Shown: positions 11,336 to 23,014, counted from the first letter of the stretch. The stretch is DNA of 64,000 bases from Oncomelania hupensis (GCA_036898135.1 CM072512.1:6675484-6739483), one strand, 5' to 3'. Numbers and translations are program-made. Notes: generated by a model from the sequence alone, not told the origin.

Positions 11336-11897
11336 CCGAGTGCAGCGTGCAGCATCATTTCATTCATTTTTGCTCTTCGTTGATCGTTTAGTTCATTGAT
11401 GAGCGAGGAGGAGGATTTCTTTTCAGTTAACAGAGGAGAGCAACAGTATAACAATAGTTTAATTCGTTCTTCCTTGTTGATTGTCTGTTTGAAGAGGGGA
11501 AATAGTGTGCAGAGACGTTTCAGCTGCAGCTGGATATGCCTTCTGTAATTATTGCTTCATTGATCTTTGAAGAGGCAGAAGAGGAACAGTGACAAACAAC
11601 AGTCTGCGAGCAAACTAAATTATACAGCGTACCATCAGTCCATTATTTCATTTATTATAAATTGACAAAAAGCGTTCTGTTCGCAATACACAAACGTGTT
11701 ATATTATAAATCTAGTTAATTTATTGTGAGTTCAAATGGAGGAACAGTATACTCTTATAGTTAGACATCTTTTTTATAAACTGATTAGGATTTGTTGTAC
11801 CTCTGTCCGTGCTACCATAGCTTTAAGTGGATAGTTCATGGGGAAAACACAAAGCCTACCAGGAATAGCAGACTAAAGAGCCTAACGGTAGTATAGC

Positions 11898-13961
11898 ATG
11901 GATAAAAAGGCCTCGATGAAGGAAGCTAACAGCACTACTGCTGTTGACACGGTATCAGAAGCCACAATCTGCAGAGACAGAAATGATGCTTGCTCTTTTT
12001 CATCTGGCAATGATGCCACCACAGATGATGTCCCTGAAAATTTGACTTCAGGCAAAACTGGGCTGAATGCAAACATACTAGCAGAGGGAGAGTCTGTTTT
12101 GAGTACAGACAATGCAGCCAACAGTAACAGTAACATTGATTCAAATGTGGAAAATGTTGCATGTGGCAAGATTGGTTTGAATTTTGAGAATCTGGCCTGC
12201 AAGAGGACTGAACTAAAGAAGCAAGATGATGGTGAGGTCCAAAAGGATAGTGCGGCATCTCCTACAGATGTGGTCAGGTTCAGAGACCAGGAGCATGGGT
12301 CACTGTGCGACATTACCCTTGACACAGGTGACAAGCAGTTCCGTTGCCACAGAGGTGTTCTTTGTAAGCACAGTGAATACTTCCAGGCCATGTTCTGTAG
12401 CGGCATGTTGGAGAGTTCGGCTAGTGTGGTGTCACTGGTCAGCGTGGATTCCCAACACTTTGAGGCCCTTTTGAACTACCTGTACACGGACCATCTGACC
12501 ATCACCTTGTCCAATGTAGCAGATATGGTGGAGGTGAGCACTAAATACCAAGTGAAACGAGTCCTTGACCAGTGTGTTGACTTCATGTTGCAAACCATAT
12601 CTTCTGACTCGTGTCTGCACTTGATGCAGCTAGCCAACCTCTACATGCTGTCCGATGTTTATCATTGCAGCAGAGTTCATGCGCTGTGGCATTTTACAGA
12701 GGTCGTGAAGAAAAAAAGCTTCTTGGACATCCCTCACTCTTTGCTCATGAACTACCTGCAGGACCCTTATCTGAACTGCGACAGTGAATTGTGGGTTTTT
12801 CAAGCAGCAGCTGATTGGCTGGTGCATCAAGACTGCCCCTCTGATGTCAGCCTGCTGGACTTCTTTGCCAGCGTTGTCCACTTTAATGGCTGCAGTGACG
12901 AAGACTTCGCGTGCTGGGAACATTTGTTGGATGATTTTCTCAAGAATCATGATGTTTTGAACACTTTTGTTAGCTCCTTGTCCGAGGCCAGTGTGTTGGC
13001 AATTCTGAGGGAGAAGAGTAAAGGACGATGTCGAATCCACCCCACAGAGGGTGCCATTCTTGTCATTGGTGCCCACAGTTGTAGTGATGGCAGTGGCAAA
13101 GAGGTGAAGAATGACAGCAGGAGCCCTATAAACTATATTCAGCAGTTCAACCCTGAATCCTGCACTTTGGAAAAGTTCTGCAGCCTCCCACAGGATCAAC
13201 CTGTCTGCATTGGATTTGGGGTGTGCGTGGTGGGTAGCATGCTGTACATGTGCGGGGGAGAGGAGTCACTGGGGCGCGTGGGCAAGTGGAGGAAGGCGAT
13301 TTGGCGTTTGAACTTGCTGGACGTCCTCGCACCCCAGTGGGCAGAAGTGGGCACACTTCCACAAGAGCGCCGACACCACGGGATGTGCGCCATCAACGAT
13401 CGCTTCATCCTCTTGATCGGAGGCTTTGGGCGGTACCGCCTGCGCTTGCGCTCAGTGGAATGCTTCGACACCCATAAAAACTCCTTTATACCAGGCAAAG
13501 TTCCCGACATGCCGCATGAAGACACATCTCCAGCTGTGACCGTCCACCGGGACAAAGTTTATGTCTTCAAGTGTTTCTTGCAGGTGCTAGACACCTCTTC
13601 ATGGCAATGGACTGTCCTGAAACTGAGAGAGCCCATCTTATGCCACCATGTGTTTGCTGGTAGCAGGAGCAACAGCATCTACATGTCATCCATTTCCTTG
13701 TGGAGAGTAGATCTGGACACACTGGAAGTACAGGCCCTGGCACATTTTAGACACAATTTGGGGGAAGAGGTGGTGTTCCGAAACAAGCTCTTCAATTTTG
13801 GTGAGGAAATAATGGGGTGGAAAGTGACTGTTGAGACTTGTGATATGACCACATTGGCGGTGAGCGATGTGGGGCAGCTGGATGGAGTTACGGGGCTGAG
13901 CCAGCTCATTACAGTGCCCCAGTTCCCAAAGTTTCGCCCTTCCTCTGATGTTCTTTTCTAA
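11898..13961 (+). CDS. BTB-BACK-Kelch domain protein (KLHL/KBTBD-like)
   Basis: A single 687-codon frame with no intron. Residues 1-120 are a Ser/Asn/acid-rich, probably disordered leader. A BTB domain spans about 127-232 (GSLCDITL, FRCHRGVLCKHSEYFQAMF, LLNYLYTDHL), BACK about 233-345 (ANLYMLSDVYHCSRVHA, then the ELWVFQAAADWL helix), and a degenerate Kelch beta-propeller about 385-680 (LYMCGGEESLG, FILLIGGFGRYR). Such proteins usually dimerise through BTB and recruit Cullin-3 while the propeller binds the substrate. That role is inferred from the family. Several Kelch blades lack the GG doublet, so I could not assign an orthologue. The ATG at 11898 is the first of the frame and follows an upstream stop. 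It lies 562 bp downstream of PDRG1 on the same strand. Confidence 0.9.
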   Translation: MDKKASMKEANSTTAVDTVSEATICRDRNDACSFSSGNDATTDDVPENLTSGKTGLNANILAEGESVLSTDNAANSNSNIDSNVENVACGKIGLNFENLACKRTELKKQDDGEVQKDSAASPTDVVRFRDQEHGSLCDITLDTGDKQFRCHRGVLCKHSEYFQAMFCSGMLESSASVVSLVSVDSQHFEALLNYLYTDHLTITLSNVADMVEVSTKYQVKRVLDQCVDFMLQTISSDSCLHLMQLANLYMLSDVYHCSRVHALWHFTEVVKKKSFLDIPHSLLMNYLQDPYLNCDSELWVFQAAADWLVHQDCPSDVSLLDFFASVVHFNGCSDEDFACWEHLLDDFLKNHDVLNTFVSSLSEASVLAILREKSKGRCRIHPTEGAILVIGAHSCSDGSGKEVKNDSRSPINYIQQFNPESCTLEKFCSLPQDQPVCIGFGVCVVGSMLYMCGGEESLGRVGKWRKAIWRLNLLDVLAPQWAEVGTLPQERRHHGMCAINDRFILLIGGFGRYRLRLRSVECFDTHKNSFIPGKVPDMPHEDTSPAVTVHRDKVYVFKCFLQVLDTSSWQWTVLKLREPILCHHVFAGSRSNSIYMSSISLWRVDLDTLEVQALAHFRHNLGEEVVFRNKLFNFGEEIMGWKVTVETCDMTTLAVSDVGQLDGVTGLSQLITVPQFPKFRPSSDVLF

Positions 13962-14511
13962 AAGGCCTCTACTTACGCTCACTGAACAATCTAACGATAC
14001 TGATAAACTTTTGGTCATTTTATTGGCAAAGGAAAATGCATGGAATGTTCTTGTTTTATTATGCTACATTGTCACGATTGTGCATATCTTTGCATCTTTA
14101 ATGCTGATATTATGTTATAGTTCTCTCTTTGATTTCAAAGTAGGTTAGACCACTGCCAGTTATATACTTCTGCACATATGTTATTGTGTGTTATCCGTCA
14201 TGCACTTTTCAAGATGCACAAGTTGAGAAAAGTTTGAAGATCCGTTTTCAAGATCTCGGAAAACACTGGTCTATTATCTTATTTATTGATTGTTCCTTCT
14301 GTATTGTGTATTATTTGTTTGTATGTGCATGAGTGTATTACTCATCGTGTCTAAATCAAGCATTTAAAGATGAGTATTTTCATCACTTTTCCATAATAGT
14401 GGAATTACTTTGCAAAATAACACAAAAAAATGTTGTTTTGGTAATGTACGGTATAGTGCCTATTTTAAAGATGCGACATGTATATTTTATTTTTTTAAAT
14501 CAAGTTGCATG

Positions 14512-14517
14512 AATAAA
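14512..14517 (+). terminator. Candidate polyadenylation signal of the Kelch gene
   Basis: AATAAA lies 550 bases after the Kelch stop in an AT-rich trailer, followed within 10 bases by TTTTG. It is the first strong canonical signal that I see downstream. Assignment is by position only. Confidence 0.45.
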
Positions 14518-14696
14518 TCTTTTGTTAAGTACTAAGATTAACATTATCAATGAATGGAAATGCATGGCTGCAAATGGACTTCGTTATTTTAAATATAATG
14601 GAGCTTGTGTGTGGGTGTATGTGTGTGTGAATTCTAACAATCCATATATATGTTGTTGTTTCTTTTTTTTGCCAATCTCAACACTAATTTGTTTTA

Positions 14697-16315
14697 CGTC
14701 CTATCCCATCCTATCCCATTATTCAAAAGTTGTTGGGGCACCACAGATGATTCTTTAAACAGCGTACACCGTCTTTTTCTGTCTTCAGCAACCCTCATGG
14801 CTTTGCTCAGCGTCAAGCTAATCCATTCTTGAATGTTGTCCTCCCATTTCTTTTTTGTGTCTCCCTCTTCTTCTGCTTCCTTGCACCATGCCTTGCATGA
14901 TGGTCTTTGCAAGGCCTGATGCTTTAGTGAAGTGATCATACCATTGGAGTTTCCCTTTCTTCACCACTGTGAGCATTTCATCGTGTTGTCCAATGGCTTG
15001 TGTGATGGTATATCGGACTTCGTCTTTTGTGACGTGCTGGGTATAGAAAATGCCCAGAAGTCTTCTGTAACACCTCATCTCCATGCTTTGTATTCTTCAT
15101 TGTAGGTCTGCTGTGAGGGTCCATGTTTCGCAAGTGTATAGGAAGAAGGAGATGACAAGGGTGCACAGCAGCCTTACCTTGGAGTGTAGACTGGTGTTAC
15201 TGTCTTTCCAAATGGGCTTCAAGCTTGTCAGGGCAACAGTTGTTTGTGCGATCCTGGAGAGGATTATCTATCTGGACCCATTGTTTGATACAACGGCTCC
15301 TAAATATTTGAGGCTATGCACTGTGTTGAAGGATTAGCCTTGGACTTACATGTAGATATCCATGTTGATGCCATTGGTGTTGTTGGTCATCATTTTGGTC
15401 TTCTCTGCACTTATTTCCATTCCAAAGGCTCTGGAGGTGGTGTCAAGCTTCTGTACCAGATGTTCAAGTTCTTGTTCCTCTCCAGCCAATTCATCAATGT
15501 CATCCGCAAAATGGAGGTTGGAGATTGCTGATTGCTGTACCTCCTATGCTGACTGTGCCTTTGTGATTTGCAAGGGCATCTGACATGATGCGCTGCAGGA
15601 AGATGTTGAAGAGAGTAGGCACACTTGGTGCATGCCGATTGTTGTTCTGAACCAGTTCTTGTTGATGCTGTTGTGGAGGACTGCACTGGGAGCCTTGTCA
15701 TACAGGCTTTTGATGACTTCAATAATGTTAAAGCTGATTTAGTACACTTTCATGGTTGCCCACAGAGCTGCATGCCAGACTCGGTCAAACGCTTTTTTGA
15801 AGTCTACAAACACAGATATGATATAGATGATGTTGATGCTGTAACTGTAAGTATTTCTTGCAGATTATTCTGAGTTTGAAAATCTGCTCAGTGGTACTTC
15901 GCCCTGCACTGAATCCTACTTGATCTTCAGCTATGATTTGTTCAGCTTGGGGTTTCAACCTGTTGAGTATTATTTTCAGGAGGACTTGCTGGGATGGCTG
16001 ACAAGGCTGATGGTGCGGTATTTTTCACACTCCTGAAGGTTACCCTTTTTTGGAAGAGGGATGACAAGCGACTGGTTCCTTGGTGTGCGCCACTCCCCAC
16101 TCTGCCAGATCTTGTTACAGATAATGGTGAGAGTGTCAACCATCGCTTCTCCTTCTGCTTGAAGCAATTCTGCAGATTTGTTGTCTACTCCTGCTGACTT
16201 CCCCTTCTTCAGTGATTGCACTGCAGCCTCAACTTCTCTGTTCTGGGGAAATGCTAGAACTGGTGTGTGGTACTCTGTTCATCTATCCAAGACTTCTTTT
16301 TCTTCTCCTTTGCTG
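14697..16315 (-). mobile_element. (GGATA)n-tailed LINE, antisense copy, 3' part
   Basis: The plus strand shows cctatcccatcctatcccat, the reverse of the family's 3' tail, then the reverse complement of the reverse transcriptase region. Short minus frames carry MEMRCYRRLLGIFYTQHVT, IGQHDEMLTVVKK and, near 16200, a LKKGKSAGVDNKSAELLQ block, the start of the RT domain. Many stops make it non-functional. It probably continues at 17321-17455 and 18717-19480, split by later insertions. Confidence 0.85.
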
Positions 16316-16317
16316 TT

Positions 16318-16748
16318 CCCCCGTGGGGGTTCCGGGGATTTCAGTATAAATAGTATCCCCACTTTCTGGAAATTTAATGCTTTAAATTCTCACTGTCGCT
16401 GTCTTTCTCCTTTGTTCTTTCTCATTCCTACTCTGTTCTATCAATCTACTATACTATCTTCTCCTTCACTAGACCAATTACCTACATTGTTTCTTGAAAA
16501 CTCTTCCAGGACAAAACTCCTAATTTGTGTGTGAGGTCTGTTGGACCAGCTTGGGAATGTTGGACGCTTTCTGCCAGGTGGTCACTGGGGCTTCCTATGA
16601 TGCTATTATTTGGCAATGTGGGCATTTTATATGTGTGTGTTTTGTTATTTTATAATGATGTTTATATTCTGTTTTGTTTTTGTAAATGGGGGTTCGATAA
16701 GTTAGAGTATATCCTCAGCGTCTCCTGCGTGGGATGTCTTTGTTATAT
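16318..16748 (+). mobile_element. (TGTAA)n family B, copy 1, 3'-truncated
   Basis: It begins with the family start CCCCGTGGGGG, then TTTCAGTATAAATAGTATCC and the ACTTTCTGGAAAT block. It stops after GCGTGGGATGTCTTTGTTA, where copy 2 begins. It lacks the last ~130 bases and the TGTAA tail. No coding frame is conserved between copies. Confidence 0.8.
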
Positions 16749-17320
16749 CCCCGTTGGGGTGCCGGGGGTTTCAGTATAAATAGTATCCCCACTTTCTGGA
16801 AATGTAGTGCTTTAAATTCCCATTGTCGCTGTCTTTATTTTCTCTTTCTCATTCCTGATATGTTCTATCAATCTGCTATACTATCTTCTTCTTCGCTAGA
16901 CCATTCACCTATCTTTTTTTGGAAAACTCTTCCGGGACAAAACTCCATATTTGTGTGTGAGGTCTGTTGGATCAGCTTGGGAATATTGGATGCGTTCTGC
17001 CAGGTGGTCACTAGGGCTTCATATGATGTTATTATTTAGCAATGTAGGCATTTTGTATGTATGTGTTTTGTTGATAATTTATAATGATGTTTTGTATTCT
17101 ATTTTGTTTTTGTAAATGGGGGTTCGATAAATTAGAGTATAACCTCAGCGTCCCCTGCGTGGGATGTCTTTGTTGTAAAGTGACTGGCTGGTGGAGTGCC
17201 TTCAGTTTTACCACTAGGGTTGTTTCAGCAGATCTTTTATGCGGATCAAGGGTTGTCCGGTCCTGATTTGGCTCGGAAGAGTCAGATGGACCTAAGCAAT
17301 AATCATGTAATGTAATGTAA
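16749..17320 (+). mobile_element. (TGTAA)n family B, copy 2, full length
   Basis: This is the reference copy, about 570 bp. A GC-rich palindromic 5' end (CCCCGTTGGGG) is followed 20 bases on by TATAAATA. The body is T-rich, and the 3' end GGACCTAAGCAATAATCATG runs into (TGTAA)3. A short-tandem 3' tail with no poly(A) is typical of some LINE-mobilised non-autonomous elements. No tRNA, 5S or 7SL head is visible, so the class is open. It is abutted by LINE sequence at 17321. Confidence 0.85.
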
Positions 17321-17455
17321 ACTCCAAGTCTTAGACCTCTGTCAGTTGTCTCATTGCAGTGGAGTCCACATGTCTCCCCAGTTGTGGTACACATCTTGGC
17401 CAACCTTGGCATTTCAGTCACCTTGCACTATAACTATGTCCTTCCTCGGCACTTG
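17321..17455 (-). mobile_element. LINE endonuclease-region fragment
   Basis: The stretch from ACTCCAAGTC through CCACATGTCTCCCCAGTTGT to CTTGCACTATAACTATGTCC matches the antisense endonuclease part of the copy at about 44560-44700. It is part of the split LINE at 14697-19480. Confidence 0.75.
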
Positions 17456-18716
17456 GTAATGTAATGTAATGTTTACAAAAACAAAATAGAATATAAACAT
17501 CATTATAAGATATCAACAAAACACATACATATAAAATGACTACATTTTTAAATAATATCATAGGAAGCCATAGTGACCATTTGGCAGAAAGTGTCCAATA
17601 TTCCCAAGCTCACCCAACCAGGGTTCGCACGGTCTTTAAAGGTCTTTGAATATTTGGGGAAAATTTAACTGCCTTTTCAAGTCTTTATAAGTCTTTAAAA
17701 ACCGACTTGGGTCTTTGAAAGTTTGGGAAAATTGTCAAAGAAAAGTAAAGATTTTATTTGCAACAATTCCATATTTGTGTTTGTTTAATCCAATCGTTAG
17801 AGCTGAAAAAAAAGTTTTCAGTATATTAAAGATTTCTTAAATGAAAGAAAAATAATAACAAAGGTAGGCAATTCTTACTCATCTTCATATAATATTAATA
17901 TGGGCATACCACAAGAGTCAATAATATTTAAGATCTCTGAGGCCCAAACAACAGACTTCAGTCTGACATCGACTCAATGCGCAAGTCTGCAGACAAAAAA
18001 AAGCACTGGATGAAGAGAAAAATGGCTGCCTGGGATTATTGGCAAAGTCTAATGCCATCCGAAAGGGTGTCCAAGAAAAAGAAACATCACTGAAGGCGCT
18101 TAATGTGCTGTTATTGCAGGGTCCATCTAAATTTTAAGCTAGCATTTTGTTAGTGTTTTCTTACTTTTCTGTTGCTAACCCATTCTCCAGATCAACGTGA
18201 ATGCTATCCAAATGGTTGAACAAAGAAAAGGGGGAAAAACCACATGTTCAACCAATAGTGTTTGCGACTGACCATTTGTTTATTGGCATTTGTATTACAA
18301 GTCTAAAACGTGCTTACCACCAGACAGTCATTAAGTAACTGTTTTGAATTTGATTAAATTGACTAACTCCAGAAAAAAATTTACCATGTCCATGTTGTTA
18401 CTCGACATTTGTAGTTTCGTATGTTGCTCTTGATTTCTGTTAGAAGGTCTTTGAAAAGTCTTTGAATTTTAAGGCTAAATGTCTGTACGAACCCTGCCAA
18501 CAGACCTCACACACAAATGATGAGTTTTAAAATAGTTTTTAACAAGAAAGGTAGGTGATCTGTATAGTGAAGAAGATATTATAGTAAATTGATAGAACAG
18601 AGTAGGAATGAGAAAAAAACAAAGTAGAAAAACAGCGACAGTGGGAATTTAAAGCACTACATTTCCAGAAAGTGGGGATACTATTTATACTGAAACCCTT
18701 GGCATTCCCACGGTGG
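17456..18716 (-). mobile_element. (TGTAA)n family B, copy 3, split by a DNA element
   Basis: The antisense family B sequence runs from 17456 to 17618 and resumes at 18497 to 18716, where it reaches the family 5' end (CTATTTATACTGAAACCC, then a worn CCCACGG). The 878 bases between belong to an inverted-repeat element inserted into it. The part nearest 17456 lacks about 200 bases of the normal 3' region. Confidence 0.8.
17619..18496. mobile_element. 878-bp inverted-repeat DNA element nested in family B
   Basis: The left end CAGGGTTCGCACGGTC and right end (read inward) CAGGGTTCGTACAGAC match at 13 of 16 bases. Several GTCTTTGAA-type motifs cluster just inside both ends. The flanks are CCAAC on both sides (17614-17618 and 18497-18501), a 5-bp target duplication. 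Uninterrupted family B copies at about 21655 and 22780 show the empty site with one CCAAC-like motif. No transposase frame remains. The superfamily is uncertain: CAGGG ends suggest hAT, but hAT duplications are normally 8 bp. Confidence 0.8.
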
Positions 18717-19480
18717 TGAGGTATTCTCGACTTTGCTTTCTTCACAGTCTGATGTTGGGGCATAGGCCTGGATGATGGTGATGTAGAAAAGGGCTCCTCA
18801 GACAGATACATGTAGTAATGAGTCTACTGGAAATTGGGCGGCAACCCATGACAGTGGGTATAATGTCTATGTGGACCAAGAATCCAACGCCGTGTTCGTG
18901 CCCGTCATCTCTCCAGCTTAAATAAAGCTTGCGGCCTTTGTCAGTCGTTGTTTCACTTAGGCCTAGTGCAGCTGGCTGATACCTAAAATGTTCCATAGAT
19001 ATGATCAAGCTCATTGGCCAGTTCTTTTAAGTTTTCATCCGCAGTTAGGGTCCTGACATTCCAGGTTCCTATGACAATGTTGTCTCACGAGCGAATCTTG
19101 CTAAGTTGTCCATCAGTAAAACACTTATCACCTCTAGTGGGCAATGGAAGGAGCGGTCCTTGGTGACCCAGGAGACAACCGATCCGGTATGGAGTGAATG
19201 GTTCTTTTCATTATACGGTGTGACTTGGGCAAGAAAGACCTGGCGGGCCCAATCCTCTCCAGGCTGTTGGCCACAGCCGATATTCATGAGTACAGTGTGG
19301 CTTGCCTTGGCCCAGAGCACATGGTTGTTGAACCTATAGTAACGTGAGGTTCCTCCTTCCTGGCCAGTGACTTCTGTGTAGAAGACTTTCGCCCAGTGAT
19401 GCTGTGCTGACATCACCCCTTTTAGTCGCCTATTATGACACGCCGGGAAACGTCGGGTCTATTCTATTCAGTGCTTAAAC
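18717..19480 (-). mobile_element. LINE 5' region, antisense
   Basis: Read on the minus strand from 19480, the segment starts at the family 5' end (AGGCGACTAA block) and carries a short frame with YYRFNNHVLWAKASHTVL (19416 down to 19069). It then carries the start of an endonuclease frame: HGVGFLVHIDIIPTVMGCRP in 19014 down to 18742. The same 5' end occurs at about 53850-54130. The start of the endonuclease frame resembles AP-type endonucleases of animal LINEs often mis-annotated as craniofacial development protein 2. Confidence 0.75.
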
Positions 19481-20470
19481 TCACAAGGTTTAACGTAGGA
19501 ACTGTTAAAAAAAAGATTGTTGATTCAGTAATGTGAAATAAAGTGGACCAAACTTCAAAACTTGGTTTTATTATTTTATTTGTACAACTCACGAAGTCAT
19601 CAACCAGTACAAAACCAATCCATTTAACTTAAGCTTGAACATCCTTATTGCAACTTTGAATTTGACTGCAGCAATTTTCAAAAATGGTGAATAACACATT
19701 GCTGTAAAGTATCATTAGAAATATTTGAAGTAATAAAACTTGTATTCCAACAAAAATCAACACAGTATTGCTATAATTTACAATATTAAGGTACTTGAAA
19801 GAAATAATTTTTTCCTCCCAAATGCAATATGATTGCACTACAACAATAAGAAGGAAACTATAATACAGTTACGAACATCACAAACTGAGTGAACAAGAAG
19901 AGAAGAGGAGAAAACAATAATAAGAGTTCAAAAACAACTTAAGCACCAATATTTATGTACTACAAAACTTGTTCACAAGACATCAGCTGAATGACCGACT
20001 ACAAAGAAAAGAACAGATCTTGACATTTTAATGCAATAGACTGACTGTTGCTCGGCTCAGGCAAAGATGGAATGCTATAGCCTACCAAGTCCATTGGCGC
20101 AGCTTGCCTAAGATGAGGCTGACCCTAATCCAAGTGTCGGCAACCATTGAGGCAACAGGTCTACATACAGTCTTTGGTTGATCTCCGACTTGGCAAGTGC
20201 TGGGAAGGACACCTGTAGTGAAAACTGACCTAAAAATGTTACCATCACTAATGAAAACATAAAACGTCTAAATAAAATGTATTGCTCACAACTGCGCCAA
20301 TAAAACAAATAAGAGCAAAAAGCTCTTTATTTCAGAAACTGTTGCAACCAACCTTCCATTAATTTAAGCAATACATTTTCTGCATTATATTCTAAAACTA
20401 AACATGTAGATGCAGAGTAAAGTCTTCAGCTGTTACTTCCAATCTGTCCAAATGTAGATTTCATTACCAG
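19481..20470. other. Non-coding sequence
   Basis: AT-rich sequence with no convincing frame. The minus-strand frames of 66-69 codons (19629-19838 and 20108-20308) show no known motif. A short CT run lies at 20497-20530. Confidence 0.4.
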
Positions 20471-20689
20471 CATTGAAACAGCTGGGGTCATGCCATCTCT
20501 CTCTCTCTCTCTCCATCTCTTTCTTTCTCTTATTGCAAACTCACACATTAACTAAACGCCAGCAAACTTTTATCAACAACTCATGTCTAAAGGCAAATAA
20601 TGATTATCAACTGATGTGTACCTCTGTAAATGCAAATACTATCTCATCTATACTTTTTTCTCATTAACACCTTCACAAAATGACTACTA

Positions 20690-20960
20690 TCCTCATAAAA
20701 TCAATCCAAAACTCATTACAAAAAACATTAAAATCACTACCTTACTCACAAAAACCATTAAACGCCCTCACAAAAATCACTACCTTACAAAAACCATTAA
20801 ACACCCTCACAAAAATCACTACCTTACTCACAAAAACCATTAAACATCCTCACAAAAATCACAACCTTACACAAACCATTAGACACCTTCACAAAAATCA
20901 CTACCTTACAAAAACCATTAAATAGCCTCACAAAAATCACTACCTTACTCACAAAACCCA
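20690..20960. repeat. Minisatellite, 40-45 bp unit
   Basis: About six units built from two modules, ctcacaaaaaccattaaaca and ctcacaaaaatcactacctt, occur in tandem with small length changes. The Thr/Lys/His-rich frames across it are products of the repeat. Confidence 0.85.
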
Positions 20961-21298
20961 TTATGATTACCAGCCTCGCACAACACTTGCTAGCAATGGC
21001 AGTTTCAAGAGTAATGCTGAACACTATATGCAGTGTTGGATCTTACAACAAAATAATTACATCAATGCAATGGAATGGTGTAAATGTGCACGACTATGTC
21101 GCAACAACATGTGCATAGATGAATCAAGAATCGCTTTGTTCTTTGTATCTGACAACTTTATACAAAACAAATTCGTTAATTTAAAAACTAATCAATCCAA
21201 AGACCAGAACGTGAACTCAAATCAAATCAACTGGAACTTCAAGATGATGCAAAAACATTTGAAACAATCCAATTCTATATACATTTACATAGGACATG

Positions 21299-21871
21299 CT
21301 CATTACATTACATTACATGATTATTGCTTTAGGTCCTGCGGACTCTTCCGAGCCAAATCAGGACCAGTATAGCCGAATCAGGACCACAAAATCAAGACAA
21401 CTTTGCTGAAAGAGGACTCCCCTGATCCGCATAAAAGATCTGCCGAAACAACCCCAGTGGCAACACCCACGCAGGGGACGCTGAGGCTATACCCAAATTT
21501 ATCTAACCCCCGTTTACAAAAACAAAATAGAATATAAATATCATTATAAAATATCAACAAAACACATACATATAAAAGGCCTACATGGCCAAATAATAAC
21601 ATCATAGGAAGCCCCAGTGACCACCCAGCAGAAAGCGTCCAATATTTCCAAGCTGATCCAACAGACCTCACACACAATTGAGGAGTTTTGTCCCGGAAGA
21701 GTTTTCAAGAAAAAAGGTAGGTGACTGATCTAGCGAAGAAAAAGATAGTATAGTAGATTGATAGAACAGAGTAGGAATGAGAAAGACGTCGACAGTGCGA
21801 ATTTAAAGCACTAAATTTCCCGAAAGTGGGGATACTATTTGTACTAAAAACCCCTGTATCCCAACGGGGGT
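21299..21871 (-). mobile_element. (TGTAA)n family B, copy 4
   Basis: An antisense copy. It starts with (CATTA)n and TGATTATTGCTTTAGGTCC and ends at ACCCCTGTATCCCAACGGGG. It contains the uninterrupted site CAAGCTGATCCAACAGACCT that serves as the empty-site comparison for the insertion at 17619. Confidence 0.85.
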
Positions 21872-22433
21872 AGGACATGCTCAAGCCAAAGGGACTGAAA
21901 TAAATGGGAAACAATTTTCTTGTATCAAAATAAATAAATACGCACAAACAGCATTGATTAAGCTTTTGGCACATCGAGGAAATGGAATTCAAAATCTATT
22001 TTAAAATTCCATGCTCATAGTACCCTTGACAAAACATTTGAATTATAAGCTACATGAAACTAAAAAATAAATCAGTGTAACTACAACATATTAAATAATA
22101 CACCAATGAATTGCAACTATTAACCAAAATGCCCCCTACAAACATCAGTCAGTATTTAAGAAATAAAAAAATCTGCACTTCAAACTTGCCAAACAATAAT
22201 TTGTTGGGGGACCCAAACAAAAAAAGAAAAAAAAAGTGTGCTGAAATGTACTGAACCAAATAGTTTCGCTCAAAACAAGTGTTACGTTTCAAAAATCTAA
22301 ATTTGAAAGGAGAAATTCAGTTGAACTAAGCGAAACATGATTAAACAACAAAATATACCTCCTTTCCACCATCCATTCTATTAAAAAAAAGACCGTCATG
22401 TGTTTAACTATAAACATTAGTTTTAACAAAATT

Positions 22434-23014
22434 CATTACATTACATTACATGATTATTGCTTTAGGTCCAGCGGACTCTTCCGAGCCAAATCAGGACCGG
22501 ACAACCCCTGATCCGCATAAAAGATCTGCTGAAACAACCCTAGTGGTAAAACTGAAGGCTCTCCACCAGCCAGTCACTTTACAATAAAGACATCCCACGC
22601 AGGGAACGCTGAGGCTGTACTCTAATTTATCGAACCCCCGTTTACAAAAACAAAATAGAATACAAACATCATTATAAAATATCAACAAAACACATACATA
22701 TAAAATGCCTACATTGCTAAATAATAACATCATAGGAAGCCATAGTGACCACCTGGCAGAAAGCATCCAATATTCCCCAGCTGATCGAACAGACCTCATA
22801 CACAAATAAGGAGTCTTGTCCCGGAAGAGTTTTCAAGAAAAAAAGGTAGGTGACTGGTCTAGCGAAGAAGAAGATAGTATAGCAGATTGATAGAACAGAG
22901 CAGGAATGAGAAAGAGCAAATGAAAAAGACAGCGACAGTGGGAATTTAAAGCACTAAATTTCCAGAAAGTGGGGATACTATTTATACTAAAACCCCCGGC
23001 ACCCCAACGGGGGT
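22434..23014 (-). mobile_element. (TGTAA)n family B, copy 5
   Basis: A full-length antisense copy, from the TACAT-type tail at 22434 to the GC-rich family start CACCCCAACGGGGG at 23000-23014. A 16-base A run follows. It keeps the TATA-like motif near the family 5' end (reverse complement at about 22980). Confidence 0.85.

Noticed and set aside
12630..13199. A 189-codon minus-strand frame
   Set aside because: It is a shadow of the Kelch gene on the other strand, with no domain of its own.
20690..20960. A CRISPR-like array
   Set aside because: There are no constant repeats with unique spacers; both modules vary together as a eukaryotic minisatellite.
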